A stretch of 64,000 nucleotides of DNA from Perlucidibaca wandonensis (lineage in GTDB: Bacteria > Pseudomonadota > Gammaproteobacteria > Pseudomonadales > Moraxellaceae). Below, one piece after another: positions 16,648 to 23,982 of this stretch (its first letter is position 1; the number at the start of each line of letters is the position of its first letter). Below the pieces are notes generated by a model. The model was given only the letters and a program-made list of their open reading frames with translations. It was not told the origin of the DNA and searched no databases. The stretch is from NCBI RefSeq assembly GCF_042677145.1, contig NZ_JBHTIT010000001.1, positions 1,860,001-1,924,000 on the forward strand, in the 5' to 3' direction. The position numbers and the translations under genes are program-made.

Positions 16648-18077
16648 TCATCATCGTCGCCACCCGTGCTCAAACCCAGTTCCTTGAGTTTGCGGGTGAG
16701 CGTATTGCGCCCCCAGCCTAGCACCACTGCGGCATCACGCCGCCTCCCCCCAGTAAACTGCAAGGCCTCGGTGATCATCACGCGTTCAAACGCTGGCACC
16801 GCCTGATCTAGCAAAGCTCCAGCTGACTTATTTTGCAGCGCTTGCCGCGCCCATTGCGCTAATGCTTGCTCCCAATTCGGCAATGCCACATCAGGCTCCA
16901 TCTCACCTTCTGCCTGCAGCTCAGGCGGCAAATCGCTGACTAATACTTCGCGCCCCGTGGCCATCACAGTGATCCAGCGACAGGTGTTTTCAAGCTGACG
17001 AACATTGCCCGGCCAAGGCAGCTTTTGCAGATATGCCGATGCAGCTAACGTCAACGTTTTAGGCTCAACCTGTAGCTCTTTAGCTGCACGCCCCATAAAA
17101 AACTGCGCCAGGCGCGGAATATCAATACTTCGATCACGCAAGCGCGGAATATGTATGCGAATGACATTGATGCGGTGAAATAAATCTTCGCGAAACTTAC
17201 CTTCAGCGACTAATTTTTCAAGATTCTGATGCGTGGCGGCGATGATGCGCACATCTACCCGCACAGGGGTGTGGCCACCGACACGATAAAATTCGCCGTC
17301 GGCTAGAACACGCAGTAAGCGCGTCTGTGTGTCGATGGGCATATCGCCAATTTCATCGAGAAATAAGGTGCCGCCATCGGCCTGCTCAAAGCGCCCAGCG
17401 CGCTGCGTGCTGGCACCAGTGAATGCACCCTTTTCATGACCAAATAATTCCGACTCCATTAGATCTTTTGGAATTGCAGCCATATTGAGTGCAATAAATG
17501 GCTTGCGGGCTCGTGGCGAATGCTGATGTAAAGCGCCAGCAACCAACTCTTTACCAGTACCAGACTCACCGTTAATCAGCACAGTGATATTCGAGTTACT
17601 GAGCCGGCCAATAGCACGAAATACTTCCTGCATCGCTGGTGACTCGCCAATGATGCTAGTCGAGCGCGCAGTCTCGGCCACTGCCTCTATTACCGGCGTA
17701 ATCTGCTCTAAATGATGCACTATGGCGCGCTGCACCAAGGCCACAGCCTCATCGACATCGAACGGCTTCGGCAAGTACTCAAATGCCCCGCCCTGATACG
17801 ATGCCACCGCCGAACTTAAATCGGAATGCGCCGTCATGATGATTACTGGCACATGCGGATGCAGCTCGCGCACTTGAGCCAAAAAGCTTAAGCCATCGAT
17901 ACCGGGCATACGAATATCGCTCACTAATGTCATTGGCTGTTCATGCTTCAAACGCGTCAATGCGCTAGTCGCATCCTCGAAGCTGCTTACCAACAAGCCA
18001 GCCTGTGTCAGCGCGCGCTCAAGCACCCAGCGAATGGCGCGATCGTCATCGATGACCCATACAGTGTGTTTAGTCAT
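16644..18077 (-). CDS. ntrC: Nitrogen regulation response regulator NtrC
   Basis: NtrC activates sigma-54 promoters of nitrogen-assimilation genes once phosphorylated by NtrB. Receiver domain: WVIDDD and phosphoacceptor Asp54 (SDIRMPG). AAA+ domain: GESGTGKE (Walker A), the sigma-54 contact loop GAFTGA, and LFLDEIGD (Walker B). C-terminal Fis-type helix-turn-helix: GRRRDAAVVLGWGRNTLTRKLKELGL. The ATG at 18077 is chosen because it gives the MTKHTVWVIDDD family start; longer forms run into ntrB. It overlaps ntrB by 8 bases. Confidence 0.97.
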   Translation of the reverse strand: MTKHTVWVIDDDRAIRWVLERALTQAGLLVSSFEDATSALTRLKHEQPMTLVSDIRMPGIDGLSFLAQVRELHPHVPVIIMTAHSDLSSAVASYQGGAFEYLPKPFDVDEAVALVQRAIVHHLEQITPVIEAVAETARSTSIIGESPAMQEVFRAIGRLSNSNITVLINGESGTGKELVAGALHQHSPRARKPFIALNMAAIPKDLMESELFGHEKGAFTGASTQRAGRFEQADGGTLFLDEIGDMPIDTQTRLLRVLADGEFYRVGGHTPVRVDVRIIAATHQNLEKLVAEGKFREDLFHRINVIRIHIPRLRDRSIDIPRLAQFFMGRAAKELQVEPKTLTLAASAYLQKLPWPGNVRQLENTCRWITVMATGREVLVSDLPPELQAEGEMEPDVALPNWEQALAQWARQALQNKSAGALLDQAVPAFERVMITEALQFTGGRRRDAAVVLGWGRNTLTRKLKELGLSTGGDDDD

Positions 18078-19170
18078 GGGGTTTTTCCAAAGGTAGGTAA
18101 ATACTAAAAAGTGTTCGGCCTGGGTATGAGTCGCACTCAATCAAGCCGTGGTATTGATGAATAATGTCTTGTGCAATCGATAGCCCAAGGCCATTCCCTG
18201 CAGCGCGGCCACTAATCATGGGATAGAAAATAGACTGCTTAATGTCGGTCGGTATGCCCGGCCCGTTATCAGAAATATCAATGCGTAACACGAGTCGATG
18301 TCGCTTAGCACCAATGGTGAACTGACGCATCGGCCGCGTTTTAAAGTGCAAGGTAGGCTCGCGATCACTGGGGTTCTCCAGTAGTGCTTGCAGACCATTG
18401 CCAGCAATATTGAGCAACGCCTGAATCAGCTGATCCGGATCGGCTTCGATGTCTGGCAACGAAGGGTCATAATCACGCTCGATACGAATACGGCCGTCTG
18501 CCTCGGCCTCGAGCAGCGTTACCACGCGCTCCACGCACTCGTGCGGATTGACCGTGCGCAAAGTCGGCAAACGCCTCGGCCCAAGCATGCGGTCGGCCAA
18601 AACTCGCAGACGATCAGCTTCCTCAATAATCACGCTGGTGTATTCCCTGAGCTCGGCATCCGGCAGTTCACGCGCCAGCAATTGCGCCGCACCACGAATG
18701 CCGCCTAATGGATTTTTAATCTCATGCGCAACGCCGCGCACCAATTGCCGCATCGCTTGATGGCTGGCAAGCATGGCCTCTTCACGGGCAATTTTCAGCA
18801 GCCGGTCGCGCGGCTGAATCTCGATTAATAGCTCATTGCGGGCGCTCGGTGCAGTAAGCAGCGATGCCGTGTAATCCACAGTAATGTCATGCAGACCGAC
18901 TCGCAGCTTAGCTTCACGCTTAGTGAACTGATGCCCGCTGCGCAGTGTTTCAGCAAGCGCCGCGCCAGCATTATTTTCAAACTCAATGAGCACTTGATGT
19001 AATGGCAGGCCGAGCGCGCGGCTATGACTGATCGCCAAAAGGCTTTCAGCGGCAGGATTTACATAGACCAAACGCAGCTCGGTATCGCATAGCAAAACTG
19101 CCGTGCTCAGGCTTTCTAGCAAGCGTTTCGGGGTTCGCTCTTCACTCATGCGCTGCTCTATTGTGGTCAT
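18070..19170 (-). CDS. ntrB: Nitrogen regulation sensor histidine kinase NtrB
   Basis: NtrB phosphorylates or dephosphorylates NtrC under control of PII protein. It is a cytosolic kinase: PAS domain at residues ~15-110 (AVLLCDTELRLVYVNPAAESLL), H-box GVAHEIKNPLGGIRGAAQLL with His149, and the ATPase domain (NIAGNGLQAL, DNGPGIP, GNGLGLSIAQ). Its 366 residues and coupling to ntrC are typical. The region before its start carries two NtrC-type palindromes, suggesting autoregulation. glnA, often upstream, is absent here. Confidence 0.96.
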   Translation of the reverse strand: MTTIEQRMSEERTPKRLLESLSTAVLLCDTELRLVYVNPAAESLLAISHSRALGLPLHQVLIEFENNAGAALAETLRSGHQFTKREAKLRVGLHDITVDYTASLLTAPSARNELLIEIQPRDRLLKIAREEAMLASHQAMRQLVRGVAHEIKNPLGGIRGAAQLLARELPDAELREYTSVIIEEADRLRVLADRMLGPRRLPTLRTVNPHECVERVVTLLEAEADGRIRIERDYDPSLPDIEADPDQLIQALLNIAGNGLQALLENPSDREPTLHFKTRPMRQFTIGAKRHRLVLRIDISDNGPGIPTDIKQSIFYPMISGRAAGNGLGLSIAQDIIHQYHGLIECDSYPGRTLFSIYLPLEKPHD

Positions 19171-19261
19171 ACAGACGATAGCTGCAAAAATCGCACCAGT
19201 CGGGGAAAACCCTGCAATAGTGCCATTTTGCAGGCTTACGGCTTATTCCTGAATACAAAAC

Positions 19262-19276
19262 GCACCATCACGGTGC
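19262..19276. promoter_or_regulatory. NtrC operator, perfect palindrome
   Basis: GCACCATCACGGTGC is a perfect match to the NtrC core GCACC-N5-GGTGC. It stands 92 bases before the ntrB start and 126 before rimO. Established: NtrC binds such sites as a dimer. Inference: autoregulation of ntrBC. Confidence 0.72.
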
Positions 19277-19305
19277 TGCATCATGCCCATTCACGACATT
19301 AGTAT

Positions 19306-19320
19306 GCACCAATTTAGTGC
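19306..19320. promoter_or_regulatory. Second NtrC operator, one mismatch
   Basis: GCACCAATTTAGTGC matches GCACC-N5-GGTGC at nine of ten positions. Centre-to-centre distance from the first site is 44 bases, about four helical turns, so both lie on one face of the DNA and could bind NtrC cooperatively. Confidence 0.6.
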
Positions 19321-19401
19321 CACACAACTCGCTGTAAATACGCGCGCCAATTAAGGGAATTACGCTACAATTCGCGTCTTCTGATCAATCGGCCACCCCA
19401 C

Positions 19402-20736
19402 ATGTCGCTCGCTAATCCCCGCGTTGGTTTCGTTTCGCTCGGCTGCCCAAAAGCTTTGGTCGACTCTGAGCGCATCCTTACCCAGCTTCGCACTGAAGGT
19501 TATGAAATATCCGCCAGCTATGACGGCGCCGACTTGGTCGTGGTCAACACTTGCGGCTTTATTGACTCCGCCGTGCAGGAGTCGCTCGATGCTATCGGCG
19601 AGGCCTTAGCGGAAAATGGCAAAGTTATTGTCACCGGCTGCTTGGGCAAAAAGGCCGATGTCATTCGTGCTGCACATCCTAGCGTGCTCAGCGTTACTGG
19701 CCCGCAAGCCTACGAAGAAGTGATGGGCGCGGTGCACCAATTTTTGCCACCGAAGCATGACCCCTTCATTGATCTGGTGCCGCCTCAAGGCATCAAACTC
19801 ACGCCAAAGCACTATGCCTACTTGAAGATTTCCGAAGGCTGCAATCATCGCTGCACCTTCTGCATCATCCCATCTTTACGCGGCGACCTCGTGTCACGCC
19901 CCGTGGGTTCGGTACTGACTGAAGCGGAAAACTTGGCCAAAGCCGGTGTAAAAGAGATTCTAGTGGTGTCGCAAGACACCAGCGCCTACGGCGTTGATCT
20001 AAAATACAAATTGGATTTCTGGGGCGGCCGTCCGGTGAAAACTCGCATGCTCGAGCTCTGCGAAGCGCTTGGCACGCTGGGCGTATGGGTGCGTTTGCAC
20101 TATGTCTATCCCTACCCGCACGTCGACAACGTGATTCCGCTGATGGCCGAGGGCAAGATCCTGCCGTATTTGGACATTCCCTTTCAGCATGGCAGCCCGA
20201 GCGTGCTGAAACGCATGAAACGTCCTGCGCATGCCGAAAATACATTGGCACGCATCAAGCGCTGGCGTGAAATTTGCCCAGATTTGATCATCCGCTCAAC
20301 GTTTATTGTTGGCTTCCCGGGCGAGACCGAAGAAGAGTTTCAAGAGCTGATGGACTGGTTGCAAGAAGCTCAGCTCGATCGCGTTGGTTGCTTCCCGTAT
20401 TCGCCGGTAGAGGGCGCGCTGGCTAATGATGTGGCTGAGCCAGTGCCCGAAGAAGTGAAGCTGGAGCGTCATGAGCGCTTTATGACGTTGGCGGCGGAGA
20501 TTTCGGCGAAGCGTTTGCAGCGTCGTGTTGGCCGTATTGAGCAAGTGCTGGTGGACGAGATTGATACTGAAGAAGGCGTGGCAGTTGCGCGCTCGAAGGC
20601 TGATGCGCCGGAGATTGATGGCAATGTCTTTATTGAGGGCGATGGTGCGGTGGATCTGAAGCCGGGCCAGTTGGTGATGGTGCGTATTACTGAGGCGGAT
20701 GAGTATGATTTGTTTGCGGAGTTGGTGGCTGAGTGA
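19402..20736 (+). CDS. rimO: Ribosomal protein uS12 methylthiotransferase
   Basis: RimO is a radical-SAM enzyme that adds a methylthio group to an aspartate of ribosomal protein S12. The N-terminal UPF0004 domain has its cluster cysteines (SLGCPKALVDSE, NTCGFIDSA, TGCLGKK), the radical-SAM cluster is CNHRCTFC, and a C-terminal TRAM domain follows. 444 residues is normal. It is divergent from ntrB and is the last core gene before the cassette region; its 3' end has unusually G/T-rich codons (ttggtgatggtg...) but reads intact. Confidence 0.96.
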   Translation: MSLANPRVGFVSLGCPKALVDSERILTQLRTEGYEISASYDGADLVVVNTCGFIDSAVQESLDAIGEALAENGKVIVTGCLGKKADVIRAAHPSVLSVTGPQAYEEVMGAVHQFLPPKHDPFIDLVPPQGIKLTPKHYAYLKISEGCNHRCTFCIIPSLRGDLVSRPVGSVLTEAENLAKAGVKEILVVSQDTSAYGVDLKYKLDFWGGRPVKTRMLELCEALGTLGVWVRLHYVYPYPHVDNVIPLMAEGKILPYLDIPFQHGSPSVLKRMKRPAHAENTLARIKRWREICPDLIIRSTFIVGFPGETEEEFQELMDWLQEAQLDRVGCFPYSPVEGALANDVAEPVPEEVKLERHERFMTLAAEISAKRLQRRVGRIEQVLVDEIDTEEGVAVARSKADAPEIDGNVFIEGDGAVDLKPGQLVMVRITEADEYDLFAELVAE

Positions 20737-20775
20737 GGCTTCTCTGCAATGGCTTTAGCTGCAATGGCTGAGGCC

Positions 20776-20874
20776 GGTGCAGGCTGAGGCAATGAAACAC
20801 GCCGTGAATACATCCTTGTAGGCTCGCAGGCGCCATCCATGGCGCCTGACGGTTTCACCGCCTCAGCCTGCACC
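20776..20874. repeat. Nested palindromic element (REP-like)
   Basis: Two 23-bp outer arms (20776-20798 and 20852-20874) are inverted copies with two mismatches. Inside lies a second perfect hairpin, CAGGCGCCA/TGGCGCCTG at 20827-20848. The connecting text GTGAATACATCCTTGTAGGCTC resembles conserved parts of intergenic repeats I recall from other Gammaproteobacteria. It could be a REP/MITE-like element and would also act as the rimO transcript end. There is no T-run. Confidence 0.6.
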
Positions 20875-21040
20875 AACCTTTAGCGGTTTGCGCGAGATTG
20901 TCACCCGAAAAACGGCATGGCATGCTTTGCAGCACAAGATGTGCGGTATTTGATGGCAAGGAGTGCCGTGTTCAAGTTTCCAGGACTTTGATGTCTTTGA
21001 ACTTCCCCCTCGCTCCCCTGTCTTATGCAGCAGCTCAGAA

Positions 21041-21079
21041 TTATTACACCGCAACTTTGCGGTATAAACTAAGTTAGGC
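21041..21079 (+). other. Half attC/attI-like recombination site at array start
   Basis: The core GTTAGGC (21073-21079) is the same R' box as at later cassette boundaries and is followed after 9 bases by the first cassette ATG. Before it is the hairpin ACCGCAACTTTGCGGT (21048-21063). I find no matching RYYYAAC left box, so it looks like the right half of an attC site or a relic of attI. Confidence 0.55.
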
Positions 21080-21088
21080 ATCTTAAAA

Positions 21089-21433
21089 ATGAACACCGAA
21101 GAACGACTTAAAATATGGCGAGCCTTGTCAGATCTATTTTTGGATACCGAAATAGAAGGTTCAACATTTAAGTATATTGCGCGTACTGTTTCTGAAAGTG
21201 AGTTTTCTTTATCTGAAGTCGAAAATATTCTTTGGTACGAAGTTTATCCCGTTCTAGAAAGTAATCTGCGAAGTGTTGCGGGTGTGTGGGAAGGCTGGTC
21301 GGATGCTTGGCTGCTTCAAAATCTACCGGCTGCGGTTCGACCAACAGCCATACATGGAGAACCTTCCATAATAAAAGAAATAAAACGTTGCTGGTTGTTA
21401 GTAGCTGAAGCGTATGCAAAACAAAAGGCCTAA
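21089..21433 (+). CDS. Cassette gene 1: small hypothetical protein (DUF7079-like)
   Basis: A 114-residue soluble protein, all-helical by appearance (RLKIWRALSDLFLDTEI, VENILWYEVYPVLESNL, IIKEIKRCWLLVAEAYAKQ). It resembles proteins often carried on integron cassettes and listed under DUF7079; that label is from memory. The stop codon lies inside the attC left box (GCCTAAC), the classic cassette layout. Codons are A/T-richer than in the flanking core genes, consistent with transfer. No promoter is visible and the function is unknown. Confidence 0.75.
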   Translation: MNTEERLKIWRALSDLFLDTEIEGSTFKYIARTVSESEFSLSEVENILWYEVYPVLESNLRSVAGVWEGWSDAWLLQNLPAAVRPTAIHGEPSIIKEIKRCWLLVAEAYAKQKA

Positions 21434-21563
21434 CAAAGTGGTCAAACACCGTTCCGCTTCGCTCCACTGGACAGAATTTAAGTCGCGGCTTTGTGGTTTT
21501 GCTGCGCAAAAAGTATTCCACAAAACCACAACTTAAATTCTGCCGTTTACCACGGCGTTGGGC
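21428..21563 (+). other. attC site 1 (136 bp)
   Basis: Left box R'' GCCTAAC (21428-21434) and right box R' GTTGGGC (21557-21563). Between them imperfect arms pair over the whole length: GTGGTCAAAC with GTTTACCAC, CAGAATTTAAGT with ACTTAAATTCTG, and GTGGTTTTG with CAAAACCAC. Such a foldable bottom strand is what integron integrases recognise. The length is at the long end for attC. Confidence 0.85.
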
Positions 21564-21570
21564 ATCTTTC

Positions 21571-22011
21571 ATGGAAAGCGAGAATATGAGTTTTGGAGAG
21601 AAAGTAAAAGAATCTATCGTAAACCGTGCAGCAGAAGGGCTAGCAGTATCTGTCAGCGTGATACTGATTTGGGTAGTTTCGAAGATCGCTCCAGCGATAA
21701 TGCCCGCGTTGGAGTCCAATCTCTCTAAACAGTTGTTGCTATCGCTTTTTTTAGCGTCACTGGCTTTAAATATAGTTTTCGTCGTTTTATTTTGGACAAC
21801 ACGAAAGAAAGCCGAGTTTAAACTCAAGTATGGTATTTACTGGGACGCAAATAAAAATCCTCATTGCCCTAATTGCAAGATTCCTATCGCTGGTTACGCA
21901 GAATATCAAACGGGTACGGGCTATTACTGCAAGCCGTGTAAAAAAATATTTCCGCTTCAAGATTCAGCTGGTAATGATGTCCCGCCAAGTCAGGCGGTCG
22001 GTGAGCTTTAA
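21571..22011 (+). CDS. Cassette gene 2: membrane protein with zinc-ribbon tail
   Basis: From the ATG at 21571, just after attC 1, the 146-residue product has two predicted membrane helices (GLAVSVSVILIWVVSKIAPAI and LLLSLFLASLALNIVFVVLFW). A cytosolic tail follows with CPNC...YYCKPCKK, a four-cysteine zinc-ribbon pattern. An ATG at 21586 is an alternative start. The stop is one base before attC 2. No family was recognised. The architecture (membrane anchor plus zinc ribbon) recalls small cassette or defence-associated proteins, but no function can be assigned. Confidence 0.72.
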   Translation: MESENMSFGEKVKESIVNRAAEGLAVSVSVILIWVVSKIAPAIMPALESNLSKQLLLSLFLASLALNIVFVVLFWTTRKKAEFKLKYGIYWDANKNPHCPNCKIPIAGYAEYQTGTGYYCKPCKKIFPLQDSAGNDVPPSQAVGEL

Positions 22012-22012
22012 T

Positions 22013-22086
22013 GCCTAACAAGTCAATTAACTTCGCGCCTACGGCACCGGACACGCTAACGCGTGCCGGCTATTGAGGCGTTAGGC
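22013..22086 (+). other. attC site 2 (74 bp)
   Basis: R'' GCCTAAC (22013-22019) and R' GTTAGGC (22080-22086) are exact complements. Inner arms GTCAATTA and CTATTGAG pair, and the tip folds on GGACACGCTAACGCGTGCC. Length and layout are those of a standard attC. Confidence 0.88.
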
Positions 22087-22101
22087 GTCAGGAGAATCAC
22101 T

Positions 22102-22497
22102 ATGGCAGAAGGTCATGAAATAAGAGCCTCAATTGATTCTGAAACAGTTCGTGGGCTATTGCTTATTAACGGTGGCGGCGCAGTAGCACTATTGGCATTT
22201 TTGTCAGGTGTTCTTCTAAAGCCAGAATTAGAAATACTCACCCGCGCTACCATTTGGTCTGTGTTCATCTTCCAGCTCGGTTTAGCGTTTGCAGTAGTCC
22301 ACAATCGCTTTCGTCGCCTTTGCTCCCTTCAATACGCGAAGAAATCCGAAAATAGAAAGAAATGCACGCTTTTTGGCAAAGAGTTACGCGAACCCTGTAT
22401 CTGTCATTGGAGCACCGGCTTTATGTGGGCATCTATAGCTTCTTTTGTCGCAGGTGGTTCATTAATTTTAGTAGCAGGGTTATGCGTTGTTGGTTAA
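22102..22497 (+). CDS. Cassette gene 3: three-helix membrane protein
   Basis: AGGAGA lies 7 bases before the ATG at 22102, an unusually good ribosome site for a cassette gene. The 131-residue product has three predicted membrane helices: GLLLINGGGAVALLAFLSGVLL, IWSVFIFQLGLAFAVVH and WASIASFVAGGSLILVAGL. A basic, cysteine-containing loop (RRLCSLQYAKKSENRKKC) lies between helices 2 and 3. I do not recognise the family. It lies between attC 2 and a degenerate attC, so it is a mobile gene cassette. Confidence 0.75.
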   Translation: MAEGHEIRASIDSETVRGLLLINGGGAVALLAFLSGVLLKPELEILTRATIWSVFIFQLGLAFAVVHNRFRRLCSLQYAKKSENRKKCTLFGKELREPCICHWSTGFMWASIASFVAGGSLILVAGLCVVG

Positions 22498-22581
22498 AGC
22501 TAAAGTAGTCCCAGTGCCGCCTAAAAAGGCACTCAAGCGGGACTGCCACTTCGTGGCAGTCCCTTAGTCTCGGCGTTAGAG
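22492..22581 (+). other. attC site 3, degenerate
   Basis: The right box GTTAGAG (22575-22581) departs from GTTRRRY only at the last base. On the left GGTTAAA is a weak R''. Strong inner structure remains: GTCCC pairs with GGGAC, and GGGACTGCCAC/GTGGCAGTCCC is a perfect hairpin. It sits where a cassette boundary is expected, between the stop of gene 3 and the start of gene 4. Confidence 0.55.
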
Positions 22582-22591
22582 AGCTCTTCGA

Positions 22592-23395
22592 ATGAAGTTC
22601 CACGTCAAATACGAGCCGTGCCAATCCTTAAGGGTGTTGGGAGAAAAATTCCCCATTTTTCAGGGAAACTTGTTTCACTACACCGACGAGCAGGCAGCGG
22701 AATCAATTTCGGCGACTGGTGACCTTTGGCTCACCAGAGGGGATTCCTTCTTGGACGAAAATGAAATTCGTTATGGAGCGAGATTGCTTTACTCTGCGAT
22801 TGAAAGGTCAACTGACGGTGAAATGAGAAGATCGTTCATCTCAACAATCGACACGCTTGGTGAAATACTTCGGCGGCACTATCTGATGTCGTTTACGAGC
22901 AATGCCGAGAATCGACACCTTGCGAAGAATTATGGAGGAACTCGCATTGAGTTTCGTGAAGATACTTGGATGTTACTCCGCGGTGGTGGCTATTGCCTGA
23001 CTCCGCAGGGAGATGGATTCCGTGCGCAACACTTTATAGACACTCTCAATGTTGAGTGTTGCCATGTAGTGTACAGAGCAGATGAGCAGTCATATATTTC
23101 AGACTGCGCCGTGTCTGCAATGAAAGAAGTTTACTCAATGAATCAGGATAGCATTGAGTATGCGCTTTCAATATTCAGTCTTAGGGAAAAGTTGGCGAAC
23201 TGCTTGGCGCTTTTCAAGAGTCCAGAATTTTGCGCAGAAGAGGAGTTGCGCTTGTTCGTGTATCCACGCCAAGGCATGACTACGTCACTACCGTATGATT
23301 CTCGTATGAGCGGTGATCGTCGGGTTTTTTATATGAAGGCTCGCATTCCGCATCTGGTGCGTGACTGCATTGTTGGAGTCCAAAAGATTGTTTAG
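22592..23395 (+). CDS. Cassette gene 4: DUF2971-like protein
   Basis: A 267-residue soluble protein. The N-terminal pattern LFHYTDEQAAESISATGDLWLTRGDSFLDENEIRYG matches the start of DUF2971-type proteins (YHYT...I...LW.T....NDP.E), and the later segment LMSFTSNAENRHLAKNYGG fits too. The biochemical role of that group is not established; members are often found in accessory and phage-defence regions. It is the largest cassette gene here and reads intact. A start ATG follows the degenerate attC 3 by 10 bases. Confidence 0.72.
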   Translation: MKFHVKYEPCQSLRVLGEKFPIFQGNLFHYTDEQAAESISATGDLWLTRGDSFLDENEIRYGARLLYSAIERSTDGEMRRSFISTIDTLGEILRRHYLMSFTSNAENRHLAKNYGGTRIEFREDTWMLLRGGGYCLTPQGDGFRAQHFIDTLNVECCHVVYRADEQSYISDCAVSAMKEVYSMNQDSIEYALSIFSLREKLANCLALFKSPEFCAEEELRLFVYPRQGMTTSLPYDSRMSGDRRVFYMKARIPHLVRDCIVGVQKIV

Positions 23396-23476
23396 TGTTG
23401 TGAGCGACCGCACTCAAACCATTAGCTGCAGGCGCAACGGCCCTAACGGTCCGCGGCCTGAGCTCATATGTTAGGC
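23390..23476 (+). other. attC site 4, degenerate
   Basis: A good right box GTTAGGC (23470-23476) is preceded by CTGAGCTCATAT; on the left GTTTAGT (5 of 7 matches to RYYYAAC) overlaps the stop of gene 4 and is followed by GTGAGC, which pairs with GCTCAT. Its position 16 bases before the next ATG supports the call. Confidence 0.55.
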
Positions 23477-23492
23477 CATCAAGGACGTACCA

Positions 23493-23817
23493 ATGACGCA
23501 AGACTTTGAGAAAAGACAGGCCGTTGTTTCAAGCGTGAGATCCACGGTGGCCGGCTACATTATGTATTGGCACAAGCTGTGCCTAGAAGTAAGCATTCTT
23601 ATCTCATCGGGCATCGTAGCAATCGTGACATTCGGTATCGATAGAGCCTCTCTCGATTTGACCGGCAAGGCGCTGCTGTTGCTAGGACGAGTCGCTGTAT
23701 CCGAAGGCATGGAAGGATTTCGATGCTGTTCGCATGGACCTCGTCCCTAAGTGGTCAATTGGCCTCATGCTGAGCACTTGGGCGTTCATCAGTTTGTTGG
23801 TCCTTATTGGCAAGTAG
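23493..23817 (+). pseudogene. Cassette gene 5: small membrane protein broken by a one-base frameshift
   Basis: The first frame reads TVAGYIMYWHKLCLEVSILI with a membrane helix (VSILISSGIVAIVTFGI) and then ends in unlikely residues at 23750. From about 23685 the +1 frame continues sensibly as DESLYPKAWKDFDAVRMDL and a second helix (WSIGLMLSTWAFISLLVLIG), stopping at 23817 just before the next attC box. Removing one G of the GG at 23685-23686 restores a 107-residue two-helix protein. It could be a real mutation in an unexpressed cassette or a sequencing error. The family was not recognised. Confidence 0.68.
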
Positions 23818-23819
23818 CG

Positions 23820-23846
23820 ACCTAACTATTCACTTAAGCGTTGGGC
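23820..23846 (+). other. attC site 5, collapsed (loop region lost)
   Basis: ACCTAAC (perfect RYYYAAC) and GTTGGGC (perfect GTTRRRY) stand only 27 bases end to end, with TATTCAC and TTAAGC remnants between. Normal attC sites are at least ~55 bases. The variable middle seems deleted. The 136 bases after it (to 23982) hold a GCCAGC-GT-GCTGGC hairpin and no gene. Confidence 0.6.
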
Positions 23847-23982
23847 GTCAAGGCCGATGCCCTCAAGTCAGGCCAGCGTGCTGGCAAAGCTGGCGAAAAG
23901 CGCCGGTGCGTCGGTAACCGAAAGGCCGCACGAGTCAAGCATTGGCCATTCCTGTCAAACCAAAAGTATTGGAGGCTAGTTC

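Larger units (their letters stand above)
20737..21088. other. Non-coding stretch between rimO and the first cassette
   Basis: No convincing gene is present in these 352 bases on either strand. It holds the nested palindromic element at 20776-20874, a loose GTTCAA...TTGAAC repeat around 20970-21003, and a half recombination site at 21041-21079. No integrase fragment or recognisable cassette promoter was seen. Confidence 0.7.

Noticed and set aside
20863..21096. Minus-strand reading frame of 77 codons after rimO
   Set aside because: Cysteine/serine-rich composition, no ribosome site, and it covers the palindrome and half recombination site.
21168..21827. Antisense reading frame of 219 codons across the cassette region
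   Set aside because: It runs through attC 1 and antisense to two cassette genes, has no ribosome site and a biased, unlikely composition.
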